A stretch of DNA of 64,000 nucleotides, taken from Nephrocerus scutellatus (Eukaryota > Arthropoda > Insecta > Diptera > Pipunculidae). The stretch's first letter is position 1, and every line of letters starts with the position of its first letter. The translations under genes and the position numbers were made by a program. The notes under the pieces are model-generated. The model saw only the letters and a list, made by a program, of their open reading frames with translations, had not been told where the DNA came from and did not search any database. Positions 11,321-21,145 of the stretch are shown one piece after another. The stretch lies in assembly GCA_947095585.1 (NCBI GenBank), contig OX352764.1, positions 71,753,536 through 71,817,535 of the forward strand, written 5' to 3'.

Positions 11321-11334
11321 GATGATTGAAGAAG

Positions 11335-12016
11335 TTGCTCTCGTGTGTTGTTGTCGCTAACCCCACGAATGAACTGTGCCCTTAGAAAAATATCTGCGAC
11401 TGAACTTTTGCAATCACAATTTGACACAAATTTGCTTTCGTTTATGTCCGTTCGAAGACAAGCAACAAACTCAGAGATTGATTGTGTTTCCGACTGGTAC
11501 TTTGTAAGAAAACGATGTTGTGCCACCAAAAAGTTATTTTATGGAGAAAGATGTTTGTCTAGCATCAGCAATAGTTCATCGTAGGTCAGCTCGGCAAGTG
11601 CTTTTGGTGCAGACAGTGCAGTTATGTTATGTTATGTTATGAATGTTCTGGAACCTATTGAATTTAAAAGAAGTTTCTTGCAATACTCGTGGTTTGAGGC
11701 TAGCTCCTTCATCTCTGTGTAGTTTTTGAACCTTTGAATTTAATTTTTATGTGTTTCTTTGGTAACATCGAATTGCTCAAAGTTTGGAACCAATAATGTG
11801 TTTTGCACTCTGTTGGATTGGGCGCCGGTACCAGTTGGTGTGGTGTTTGACGCGATCAATTGGTCCATGTTTTTTTTTGTGCAGACATAAAGACTGCGAA
11901 CTGCTTTGCTGTTGGATTGGGCGCCGGTTCCAGTTGTGGTGGTGGTTAACGCGATCAATTGGTCCATGATTTTTTTTTTGTGCAGACATAAAGTCTGCGA
12001 ACTGCTTTGCATCCAT
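11335..12016 (-). pseudogene. Gypsy gag, N-terminal part with 99-bp duplication
   Basis: Gag begins at about 12016 (MDAKQFADFMSAQKK) and runs down through VPNFEQFDVTKE and MVAQHRFLTKYQSETQSISEFVACLRT to REQLLQS. A tandem duplication with 99-bp period (11810-11908 and 11909-12008) doubles the MDQLIA..TGTGAQSN segment. Poly-A runs in each copy (eight to ten T on the plus strand) and frame differences suggest slippage has broken the frame. A GTTAT microsatellite sits near 11625-11641. Confidence 0.8.
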
Positions 12017-12060
12017 GATTTGAAATGTTTATAATTTTTTTAATTTTTTTCTTATTTCAC

Positions 12061-12073
12061 CTTGTCGCCAATT
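12061..12073 (-). other. Gypsy primer-binding site
   Basis: Immediately inside the 5' LTR, the minus strand reads AATTGGCGACAAGGTG. The TGGCGAC start is typical of a primer-binding site complementary to a tRNA 3' end. I do not assign the tRNA. Confidence 0.55.
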
Positions 12074-12260
12074 TGTTGTAGCCTGTAATAAATAATCGGA
12101 TATTTAAAAATGCACAACCACGTTTTATTAAAAATCTCAATCAAGTCCATCTTTATTAAAAAAGAGAGAAAACACATTCTACAAAAATAATGAGTAAGGA
12201 TATATCATATTTCATTGGTGGTGTTGCCATATACTAATTTTGAACTTAAAGATCATAACA
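12074..12260 (-). repeat. Gypsy 5' LTR (minus orientation)
   Basis: This 187-bp LTR nearly matches the one at 5830-6012; the size difference is a 4-bp indel. The outer boundary is GTTAT at 12261-12265. Confidence 0.93.
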
Positions 12261-12265
12261 GTTAT

Positions 12266-12866
12266 GTATGTAACAATGTCTGCTCACCTTTCTGTTCTAT
12301 GTGTTTATTTTTATTATTATAAAATTGTTTTGCAAAATTGCTGCGAAAAGAGTTGTTGAAATCGCTCGACAGCATTTTAGGCAGGATAATTTCTTTACCC
12401 ATTTTAAAACGGAAGTTCCATTTGGGTCCTATTGCGAGCAAAAACTGTGTGTTGGTCTTGGCCCTTGGTTTTACCTTTTACTTACGGCCCTCTCACAACA
12501 GAAAACTTTAGCCTTGCATGGTATGTATTTTGGTTTTAACAAAAAAAAAATACTCGTTATGTTAGAAATCCATACAATCTTGAAGTATTAAGTTTCCCAT
12601 TGAGAGAGCGCCCTTAAATTTCAATATCTACTTCCAAATTCAATTACGCAGCGTGTCACGTTGCACGCATATTTTTTCTTCAAGCCAACATTTTAAGACT
12701 ATTTAAAAAATTTTCACAAATCGATTTAAGGGATTTTCAGAAAAAGTCCACAAAATTCTTAAAATTCCTTCTACTACATAGATGGCTGTCATGAAGGACA
12801 ATAAGATAGTTGTAAGAATACTGTTGTTTTTTATGCTATAATCTCGATAAGAATGCAGATATGACT
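12266..12866. other. Unassigned, one 96-codon open frame
   Basis: A plus-strand frame at 12301-12591 contains HFRQDNFFTHFKTEVPFG and YCEQKLCVGLGPWFYLLL. I do not recognise a family and see no clear splice sites. It may be chance or an eroded transposon. The rest is AT-rich with no feature. Confidence 0.3.
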
Positions 12867-12871
12867 CATTT

Positions 12872-13055
12872 TGTTGGTTTTTAATGTTTAAAAAAGTGTA
12901 ATTTTATTGAGAATATCTTAAGATTGCTGTTTTCTATACAATATCATGAAAAACACTTTTTGAATGTAACAGATAATGAGAGAGACAACGAAAATTAATC
13001 TCAAAAAGACAAAAGTATAAGCAGCGTTGCCAATTACAAATATTACAAATCAGCA
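12872..13055 (-). repeat. Copia 3' LTR
   Basis: This 184-bp LTR aligns over its whole length with the right LTR once the 15029-15487 insertion is removed. The shared core includes AAGATTGCTGTTTTCTATAC and TTGCCAATTACAAAT. It is the undisturbed copy and therefore records the empty site of that insertion. Confidence 0.88.
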
Positions 13056-13099
13056 CCCCTTTTTTATTTTATTGCGTAACTCCTCCATAATCAGAATCA

Positions 13100-14160
13100 G
13101 TATAATCTATTCCTTCCATTTGTTTTAAGCCGCTTGCCATTAGTCAGGCTTTGTATGCACCTATCATATTTCATGTTTCTGCCGTAATATCCAATTACAT
13201 GTCAAAGGCTTGATGTTGTCTGGTGGGTTGACCTAGTTCCAAGTTTTCATTTTAGTAAGAGGTATAAATTCTTCTTTCATAGCTTTTCTCAATTTTTTAT
13301 TCTTCATTGCTTCAGAGATCTTCTACTTCGCCAATTATAGCCACATTTTGTTAATTTTCAAAAAAAAATTCAAAAATATAATCATTGAATCTGTCAGGTT
13401 TCTTAAAAGTACGACGATCACATAAGTTTGGATGAGTTGAATTATTTTCGTTTGGCTCGTCATTTGGAGTTTGATTTTCTCGAAATTCTTTTTTAGAACT
13501 TTCATAGTTTGAACTTTCAAATTCGGATTCTCAATTAAAATTCTCCTCCTGAATTTTTATCTCTTGTATCCAAAGTCACTTCAGTATTTGTTTAGTTGCT
13601 GTCAGTCTTCTCATCAAAAGTCACATTTACGGAGCTTGTTACATCTCGTTCATCAGGCAAGTAAACTCTGTAACATAAAGAGTCAAAGTCATACGCAAGA
13701 AATAAGCCTTTCTTAGATTTCTTTTCAGTCTTGAATCGTTTGTGGTCATGTATTAAAACATAGCAGTCTGATCGAAATGTCCTTAATTTAGTGATATCGA
13801 TTTTTTCCCGAACAAAAGCACAGCGGGTCTTTTACCTTTACATGAACTTGTTCCAGTCTGCCTAATTGTGAATACGGGATAATTTACTGCTTCAGCCCAT
13901 ACATTTTCATTTAACTCACGTGAATGTATAGCTGACCTGAATGGCTGTACAACAGTTGGCATCTATTCCTCGATTCTTCCATTTTGTTGAGGGGTATAAA
14001 CATTCGATTTTGTGTGAAATACACCAAGCTCGTTCAGAAACTTTCTCGTGTCGGCATTTTTGATTTCTGTTCCATGGTCAAACCTTAAACACATGACTTT
14101 CTTGTCGAATTGGTTTTCTATTTTTTCATAAAAACATATCATTTTTTAGCAGCTTCATTT
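13100..14160 (-). pseudogene. Copia integrase and start of reverse transcriptase
   Basis: Minus-strand pieces read VMCLRFDHGTEIKNADTRKFL and TPQQNG (integrase core, aspartate and glutamate-side blocks), then HDHKRFKTEKKSKKGLFLAYD and VYLPDERDVTSSVNVTFDE, the typical integrase C-terminus of copia elements. Below 13500, NLCDRRTFKKPDR-like sequence marks the region just before reverse transcriptase. Many stops are present. The catalytic reverse transcriptase motifs were not found. Confidence 0.75.
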
Positions 14161-14379
14161 TTAGTTTTCAAGAAATAGACAAGCAGAGTGGCCTTTGCAA
14201 TTGCACTTGTTGCAAGAGTAATTTTTTCTACAATAATCCAAATATTTTGCACAGTTCATCTCTGCAATACATACCAAACTTAAAGCATTCCAAGGATTAG
14301 CTACGATCGTGTTCTTGAAGATATGCAACTTTGTTTCGACATGAGAACATTTTGGGCAAACGACTCATCGGATTCCTTG

Positions 14380-14960
14380 GACTCGGTTAATTTGTCCTCT
14401 TCCAGTCTCAGAGTCCAAAAATTTTTGTCAGACTTTTATCAACACCACTGTCATTGTCCTAAGCAGTACGAAAATGATGGAGTTTGGGTGGCAAACTACG
14501 CAACATTCTTGTCACGATCCAGCTCTCTTTGATCTCTTCACCATCAGCAGCTAGTTCCTTTGTTGAATTTGCCATACAGTAATTCTTATTTACTTAACAT
14601 TTGATATGACTGATAGTTTGAAATTTTATTGTTGCTACTCCCGTTCAGTTCAATGAGAATTTGTGCTTCAAGATCTTGCTTGATCTATGCAGCTGTATCT
14701 AATCCTTCAGGTTTAACTTTCACTCCTCTTGCTACTAAAATATATCCTTCAATTTCAATGTTATATATAACTTGATCCTCCATGAAACAAAATTGCCTTG
14801 TGAGTTTTTAGAAAGTGTTTCCAAATGTGACTTGACGGTGTCCATGACGATTCTGTGACTGGTGGCAGATGGGTTGACTTACGAAAAACTAATTGTTGGG
14901 ACACTATGTTCGGCCTTCTTTTAAGACAACTGGAACAATACAAATGACTGACAAAACACT
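14380..14960 (-). pseudogene. Copia gag remnant
   Basis: Minus-strand traces read DLEAQILIELNGSS, then ELAADGEEIKESWIVTRM, LRSLPPKLHHFRTAWD and LRLEEDKL. These follow the order of the copia gag domain (F-x-D-L-x-x-E-L-x-x-A-G-E-x-I ... L-L-x-S-L-P). Stops occur between blocks, so it is not translatable. Confidence 0.7.
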
Positions 14961-15018
14961 GACCGCAATCTCTTAATAATCTTAAAACATTTAATTCAGC
15001 GTTTGTGGACTCATAACT

Positions 15019-15659
15019 TGTTGTTTTTAAATTCTCTATATTAACTTCACTTGCCCGTGGCTGGCTGGCTGGCTGGCCAAATCTTGTGATTAATTTTTAA
15101 CCCACTTTCTACAGCCCGATTTTATTGAAATTTTGCACACATGTATATCTCCCAAGACAACACTTTCTATTAAAATTTGAGGCCCCTCGGGCCGCGGGGT
15201 TTAAATTTTGTACACATGTGTGTCTTCGATGGAAAACACTTTTTGTAAAAATTTGGAGCGATCGGCCCCTTGGGGACCCCAATATACAATTTTTAAATAT
15301 CGCTATATCGCATCAGATCACGGCAAAGTCTGAGCTCTGTGCTTTGTGAGCAGCGCTGTTCGCTGCCGCTGCGTCATTTGGTGAATGATTTTGCCACAAA
15401 ACGAGCACGCAGTGTGTGTGTGTGTGTGTGTATCCCCGATTAGAGAATTTACAAGAAAAATTTTAATTTTTATGGGTTGTTTTTTTTAATGTTTAAAAAA
15501 GTATAATTTTATTGAGATTATCTTAAGATTGCTGTTTTCTATACAATATCGTGACAAAGACTTTTTGAATGTGACATATAATGAAAGAGACAAAAAAATG
15601 AACCTTAAAAAGGCAAAAGTATAAGCAGTCTTGCCAATTACAAATAATTGGCTTCAACA
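15019..15659 (-). repeat. Copia 5' LTR, split by an ACATG-HINE insertion
   Basis: The outer pieces (15019-15028 TGTTGTTTTT and 15488-15659 AATGTTTAAAAAAG...) join to reproduce the left LTR. The break lies inside a short T run, and no duplication other than T residues is seen. Confidence 0.88.
15029..15487 (+). mobile_element. ACATG-HINE element, complete copy with a known empty site
   Basis: The element begins AAATTCTCTATATTAAC and ends in TTTTTATGGGTTGTTTTTTTT. Near the 3' end lies ATTAGAGAATTTACA, the inverse of the start (TAAATTCTCTA), followed by an AT stem (AAAAATTTTAATTTTT). The middle has two tandem-type units with the ACATGTGT palindrome, plus a GT microsatellite. Subterminal inverted repeats, a terminal stem, internal variable tandem repeats and insertion within a T run without other duplication match non-autonomous Helentrons (HINE/DINE-1-like elements). 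That class is an inference; a fold-back or other short element is possible. Confidence 0.7.
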
Positions 15660-15664
15660 CATTT

Positions 15665-16059
15665 CTTCATAATTTACCAATATTAATAAAATCTAATTTT
15701 CATTTTTAGCATCAATCTCACAAACAAAATAAACATCGAGTTTCAAACGGAGCCCCATCGAATTTACTGCTTACTACTCAATATTAAATCTAATTTAAAA
15801 ACAGTTCTTTAAAATTTTGTTAACATTCTGTTTATTGACAATTCTTTGCAAACAGACGTTGGTTTTACTGATGAAAATATGTTCATAAGTCTATACCAAA
15901 TTTACATATTACATACATATTTCTAATAGAGAATTAAAAAATATTTAAAAACTTCCCGATGTTTATAGAGAAATATGTAAGCAAATCTGGTTCCATTGTA
16001 AAGATAAGGTTTTAGTTACATTTAGTTACATTGGTCTTGATCCCAACAATTTGGTTGAC
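15665..16059. other. No feature seen
   Basis: AT-rich sequence between the copia element and the next tandem-repeat element. Nothing recognisable. Confidence 0.4.
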
Positions 16060-16935
16060 AGTTAGATCCTGTTGTGGGTTTGTGGGTTTGTTTGTGGATT
16101 TGTGTGTCATGGAATCTTGCGATCAATTTTTGACCCACTTCCCAAAGTCCTATTTTATTGAAATTTTGCACACAAGCATATCTCCGATTACAACACTTTC
16201 TATTAAAATTTGAGGACCCTCGGGCCACAGGGTCGGTGGGCTCCCCAACAAATATTTTACAAAATTTTACTCGATTTTCTTCAAATTTTATACACATGTG
16301 TATCTCTGATATACAAAACTTTTTGTAAAAATTTTGGAGACCGGGCCGGGGGTTGGGGGCCCCAGAACTTTTTTTAAAAAAAATTATCCCGATTTTCTTC
16401 AAATTTAATATACATGTGTACCTCCGATAGACAAAACTTTTTGTAAAAAATTTGGAGACCCTGGGTCCCGGGGTCGTGGGGCCCCAAAATTAAAAAAAAA
16501 ATTAACCCGATTTTTTTTGAATTTTATATACGTGTGTATCTCCGATGGGCAACACTTTTTGCAAAAAATTTGGAGACCCCGGGCCCCAAAAAATTTTTTA
16601 AAAAAATTAACCCGATTTTTTTAAATTTTATATACATGTGTATCTCCGATGGGCAACACTTTTTGCAAAAATTTTGGAGACAGGGCTTGGAGGGTCATGG
16701 GGCCCCAACAAATTTTTTAAAAAACTTAACCCGATTTTTTTAAAATTTTATATACGTGTGTATCTCCGATAGACAAAATTTTTTGTAAAGTTTTTGGAGT
16801 GAGGCCCTGAGGTCCAAGGGGTGCCCATATAAATTTTTTAAAAATTAGCTCGATTTTTTTCAAATTTTAACACATACCCATCTCCTATTATAGAATTTAA
16901 AAATTGTATTTTTATGGGTTGTTTTTTTTATAATC
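16060..16935 (+). mobile_element. ACATG-HINE copy with about seven tandem units
   Basis: Starts near a GTGGGTTTGTGGGTTTG run, then the family's leader GGAATCTTGCGATCAATTTT and CCCACTTCCCAAAG. Units of roughly 110-120 bp follow, each with a CCGATTTT start, an ACATGTGT-type palindrome, CTCCGAT, AACACTTTTTG and a GC-rich GGGCCC island. It closes with TCTCCTATTATAGAATTT and the TTTTTATGGGTTG end. The extreme 5' end (AAATTCTCTATATT) is missing or eroded. Confidence 0.75.
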
Positions 16936-18890
16936 TAAATGTTAAAGATGTGAGCATTTATTTATTTTATTTATTATATTTAAGCTATATTTTAGTTAAA
17001 TGAAAGCAGTTATCAATAAAATCTTCGATTGTGTATGGAGTAATTGGAATATAAAAATTTCTCGACACTATTCGGTGTTAAATTCTCATACAATTTATGT
17101 GTAGAGTATACTTAATCCTGAACTTTGTATTCTTTCTGCTGATTCTACTTATTTCAAGCATTAGAGTTAAATGTCCTTGCTTTGCACAATTTTAAAGGGC
17201 TTCCTTCCTGTTTATGTATGAACATTGTACATTCACTTCCTTCCCGTGTGCTGACATCCCGCATGTACTTTGGATTTACCCTTCGTTTAGTGCAAAACAC
17301 ACGAGACATATACACACATGAAGTTTATAAATAATAGCCTAGCAAGATTTTATTTATGAGTTTGATGAATCAGGATAAAATTTCAACTCGACATCAAAGA
17401 AGGATCAAGGATACAATAGGCAGTGTGAAACGTCAGTAAATGGAAAAAATCATAAAATAATATAAACGACAGGAGCAAGTCATACTAGCTACATCAACAT
17501 AGGATGATATTTTTTGATGTTGACGAATTATATCTTGGAAAGGACAAGAACAAGAAGAGGGATAGTGTTTGCAAATCGTTATTTTTAAAAAAGATTCTAC
17601 GACGTGTTCTTCACCGGCTATCCCGATCCTTTGTCCTACTCCATTAGTGGATAAAGGATTAACGATGAGTTGCAAAATAAACGCAAAGTTTACGTGAGGG
17701 ATTAAAAATAATTCCATAGGAGAAATGTGGTATTTCTTTTAAATGGTTTGCATTTTTATTTAGGTGATAATTTAAACGTCGATTAGTTAAAAATTCTAAT
17801 ACACAACTTAAAAGCTATAAAAAAACATGACAAGAATTTCGGGAGACAATAAATATGCGTGAAAATTGAAAATATATGCGAACAAACATCATATCTGAAA
17901 CAAGGTTCTTAAAACCTTCGCTTCTTGGAAAAACTATTAAGAGTACTACCATTAAAACATTAAAATATCTGGGTTACCTCTTCACAGTTTGGAGAACAAA
18001 CCTCTTTTACTATGCTGTAGTTTATCATTTGATTAAACAATCCTGTTAAAAGTGTTATGGAATATATGTGTTTTTTCTGTTTGTACGATAATTTAATTAA
18101 AGCCTAATCCTTTCTACTCATTCTTTGCAAACAAATGCACATATTAATAGTTTAGTTTCTCGTCAAGATATCCAATTGCTTCACAGTTATATTTATTTAG
18201 TAAATTATACCTACTTTCACAAAATTCCATTCCCTTAAAAGATATTTCTATATAACGCCATTAGTTTATGTGTTTAAAAGCCATTAAGCCAAGAACAAGT
18301 ACAATTTTATGTTTTAGAAAAACATTAAACTAGGACCAATATAAGGGTACAACAAAAATAACATAAATTCAATAATACGCACGTAGAAACGAAATATAAA
18401 GTTTGATGTTCTACCCCAGCCACCTCGGAGTGTTTTTTTTTTTTTTGCTACAATACATAGTTTGAGGCCATTCTCGTAAATGTGTTTTTTCACCAAAAGC
18501 AAAACGATGAAATACGAACGGAGCACATTAAATGCGCAAAAATTCGTTGCAAGTGTGTTTTATTGCAGTTAATAAAATCAAGAACCAATGGCTAAATGAT
18601 GATTTATTTATTGTGGTAAAAATTGCAATAAAAACTATTGGAATACATTATTGGAAAAGTTTTTTTGTTTTCCGCATTTTTTTCCTTTGGTATTTTTTAA
18701 AAGAGCTTCGAATACATTAAATTTAGAAACCAGAAGAAGATGTGTTGTGTTAAATCTGATTATTTCTTCAGTATAAATTTATTGAAATTAATTTAATTTA
18801 TTTATTTATATTAATTTTAAAAATTGATAAAACATAAACCTTAGTGATAACCCGATTCATGTTAGTTTTTCTATGGTGTTATTATCCTCC
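16936..18890. other. Intergenic, no supported gene
   Basis: AT-rich. A 94-codon minus-strand frame (17717-17433) has no recognisable domain. A T10 run lies near 18431. Nothing else stands out. Confidence 0.4.
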
Positions 18891-19340
18891 TGGATAGTCT
18901 GTAATCAAGACATGTATTGACACTAGGTGATCCCGGGGAAGGCGGTCTACTATAGCTTAAAACCAATAATATACATTCAAAATTTTATAAAAATCGGTTG
19001 GTAAATGTAGCTGATATTAACATTTAACATTTCCCACCCCCTTGGCGCGGGAAGGAAATCTATATAGCCTAAAAATTTCATAAAAATCGGTTATTAAATG
19101 TGGCTGAAATAAACATTTTACATTTCCCGCCCCTTGGGAGGGGGAGTGGGGTTTATTGTAACCTATAACCTTCCTCTACCAGCCACTAATATGCATTAAA
19201 AATTTCATTTAAATCGGTTGGTAAATGAAGCTGATATTAACATTTTACATTTCCCACCACCGAAGGGGGGAAGGGGTTTGTACTATATCCTATAACCTTC
19301 GTCCACTAGCCAATAATATACATCTTAAATGTCCACAAAT
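18891..19340 (+). repeat. Tandem array, ~130-bp unit with AAAATCGGTTGGTAAATG
   Basis: Three to four imperfect units each contain ATTTCATAAAAATCGGTT or a close form, a GCTGATATTAACATTTTACA segment, TTCCCACC, a G-rich step, and CCTATAACCTTCC with CCAATAATATACAT. The same unit occurs in inverse orientation at 49165-49460. No coding content. Confidence 0.75.
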
Positions 19341-20080
19341 AACAAGCAAACACACATTTCATGCACACATATGCGTATCAACCAAGCGTTTAAAGCCCTA
19401 AAGGTACCATTAAGCCGGCTTAAAACTTTAAGCTTGAGCGTTATCACTTTTTTCTTGGAGATAAAAGCTACTCATCGCTTATACATTTTGGAACATTTAT
19501 ACATGTGCCTTTTAGTAAAACTTCTAACATCGGAAGTCTTGAATAGCACATAGATTTAATACGAGTAGTAGCCAGCCAGTAGCTTATCAGTTAATAGTAT
19601 GATCAACCATTTAAAAGTAATACTGAATATGCAATTCTGTTTTGTTTGTCAAAATTAAAAAATAAGCTAAGTAGTCCAGGAAAATTATGCAAAAGTAGTA
19701 TTTAATTAACATAGCATGCAGAATTGTAGGTCTAAGGAGAGTATTTTTTGAAAGTTTCCAACTACTTGGGAAACTCTGGAAAGGATTGCCATAAATAATT
19801 TTAAGACGCTAAGAAAATAAGAACATTTCTAGAATATAAATAGTAGCATAAATTTGGTTAATATCTTTAGTAACGCAAAATTAAATTGTCTGCATATTCT
19901 AGCAACAACATTTGTATTACCTGAAAATTCGTTATAGATATATAGTAGTAAAAAAACGAATTTTTTTTTTTGGTTTTTATTTTAACAAATGACCTTATAC
20001 AACATCATCAACACCAAAATCATCTTCTTCATTTCATCACTTCCAAGTTTTTACAGGAAGTAAAAAAATCTGATCATTTT
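19341..20080. other. No feature seen
   Basis: AT-rich. An open frame at 19329-19553 has no recognised motif. Confidence 0.4.
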
Positions 20081-20160
20081 AAAGATATGTATTTGGGAGC
20101 TCCTCGACCCTGGGGCTCGATCACTTCTAAATTCATAAATAGAAAGTGTTGTGAACGATT
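20081..20160 (-). repeat. Eroded ACATG-HINE unit
   Basis: Contains TATTTGGGAGCTCCTCGACC and ATAGAAAGTGTTGTG, as in the family's first unit. A solitary fragment just outside the next copy. Confidence 0.5.
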
Positions 20161-20211
20161 TGGCTACAAACCGCAAGCCACAAACACACGCGGACGCAAA
20201 GAATACATAGA

Positions 20212-20755
20212 ATAAAAAAACAACCCATAAAAATTTTCATGTAAATTCTCTAATAGGAGATGGTATGTGGAGGTATGTGTTAAAATTTGAAGAAAATCGG
20301 GCTAATTTTTAAAAAATTTACATGGACCTGAGGTGCCCTATCACTTCAACAAATTTACAAAAAGTTTTGTACATCAGTGATACACATGTGTTTAAAATTT
20401 GAAGAAAATCTAGCTAATTTTTAAAAAAAATTTATGGGGCCCCACGAACCCGGGGCCACGGGTCTCCAAAATTTTTACAAAAAGTGTTGTCCATCAGAGA
20501 TCCACATGTGTATAAAATTTGAAGAAAATCGAAATTTTGTAAAATATTTGTATGGGAGCCCCACGACCCAGTGGTCCGACGGGCCTCAAATTTTAATAGA
20601 AAGTGTTGTCTCCGAAAATTCACATGTGTGCAAAATTTCAATAAAATCGGGCTTTGGGAAGTGGGTTAAAAATTGATCGCAAAATTCCACGACAGACGAC
20701 CGACGACCGACTCACGGGCAAGTGAAGTTAATATAGGGAATTTAAAAAATTGGTT
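20212..20755 (-). mobile_element. ACATG-HINE copy
   Basis: On the minus strand it starts with AAATTCCCTATATTAACTTC (plus-strand 20734-20752) and the leader with CGATCAATTTTTAACCC. It then runs through three to four units with ACACATGTGT palindromes and ends at CTATTAGAGAATTTACATG and the AACAACCCATAAAAATTTTC end (plus 20217-20250). Both ends are present, so it is a near-complete copy. Confidence 0.8.
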
Positions 20756-20869
20756 AGCGTACGGCTTGCGATATCGTAATTGTTTCATTCATTGAGAAAA
20801 CTGAAAAAAATACTCAATCAAAAATACCCGATACGATAGCAATCGTTTTTTTAAAGCCTAAACGTGTGC

Positions 20870-21145
20870 AAAGTAAAATCTGACTGAATGACCTATCGCT
20901 TATGAATGAAAGACCTACATTTAACGTTGCATACAATTAGGCTTTTAAGACAAATAAGTATTTAGACTGAATTACAACTAAATATACATACACGTGTGTG
21001 TAGTTACTCGCATAGCAGAATACATTAGCTCGTGTGGAGAGTTTTTGGTAGAAACTCGTATATCTCGGCTTACACCAGTGAGAATTTAATGGTTTTAAAA
21101 CAACTGTGAGGCATGAGGCGCGTGTCGCGCGTGTGTCACCTTTTT
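20870..21145 (+). repeat. Interspersed repeat R3 (CGTGT-rich end)
   Basis: Contains GACTGAATTACAACTAAATA, GTAGTTACTCGCATAGCAGA, ATACATTAGCTCGTGTG and a CGCGTGTCGCGCGTGTGTCAC end. An inverse copy lies at 53450-53850. No coding capacity. The clustered CG dinucleotides stand out in AT-rich DNA. Confidence 0.7.

Larger units (their letters stand above)
9452..11334 (+). mobile_element. RTE-type LINE fragment inserted in gypsy gag, TSD TGATTGAAGAAG
   Basis: A 5'-truncated RTE element runs from 9464 to 11322 and is interrupted by an RNase H LINE at 9483-10321. It is flanked by TGATTGAAGAAG at 9452-9463 and 11323-11334. Its 5' part (GAAGGTTGACC...) and its continuation at 10334 match the second RTE copy near 51100, which proves the two halves were joined. 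The 3' end is the family's GAGCCAAATATGATGATGA tail. The gag reading across the empty site is continuous (IRGVSDNNTREQLLQS then TTSKFDDT). Confidence 0.93.
5825..12265 (-). mobile_element. Ty3/gypsy LTR retrotransposon with TSD GTTAT
   Basis: Two directly repeated LTRs (5830-6012 and 12074-12260) start TGTTGTAGCC and end CATAACA in plus orientation and are flanked by GTTAT at 5825-5829 and 12261-12265. Coding blocks on the minus strand run gag, protease/reverse transcriptase, RNase H, integrase. The integrase and chromodomain-less tail (GERVQARYYT, W-x-P-G, H-I-N-Q-L-R) and two-knuckle gag resemble the mag-type elements often annotated as K02A2.6-like; that subgroup call is an inference. LTRs differ by about five substitutions and one 4-bp indel, so the insertion is fairly recent, yet the genes already hold stops. 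Its gag is split by two nested LINE fragments (9464-11322). Confidence 0.93.
12867..15664 (-). mobile_element. Ty1/copia LTR retrotransposon with TSD CATTT
   Basis: Diverged LTRs lie at 12872-13055 and, in two pieces, 15019-15028 plus 15488-15659. Both read TG...CA, and CATTT flanks them at 12867-12871 and 15660-15664. The inner edge of the left LTR abuts a polypurine tract (minus strand AAAAAAAGGGG, 13056-13066). Inside the right LTR, minus-strand AGTTATGAGTCCA resembles the copia-type primer site. Gag and integrase traces lie between, but reverse transcriptase is almost absent, so the 2.8-kb copy is deleted and old. Confidence 0.9.

Noticed and set aside
12301..12591. Possible host exon (HFRQDNFF...)
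   Set aside because: No recognised family, no clear splice sites or partner exons. Kept only as unassigned sequence.
16060..16935. CRISPR-like array
   Set aside because: Units are ~110 bp, diverged and contiguous without spacers, in an insect genome with retrotransposons and a spliced gene.
20434..20676. Several ~60-130 codon frames in HINE arrays (also 16022-16402, 22677-23069, 26047-26355, 63082-63264) with similar KFEENRxxF peptides
   Set aside because: The peptides recur because the tandem units recur. Frames change from unit to unit and have no start or splice structure in common.
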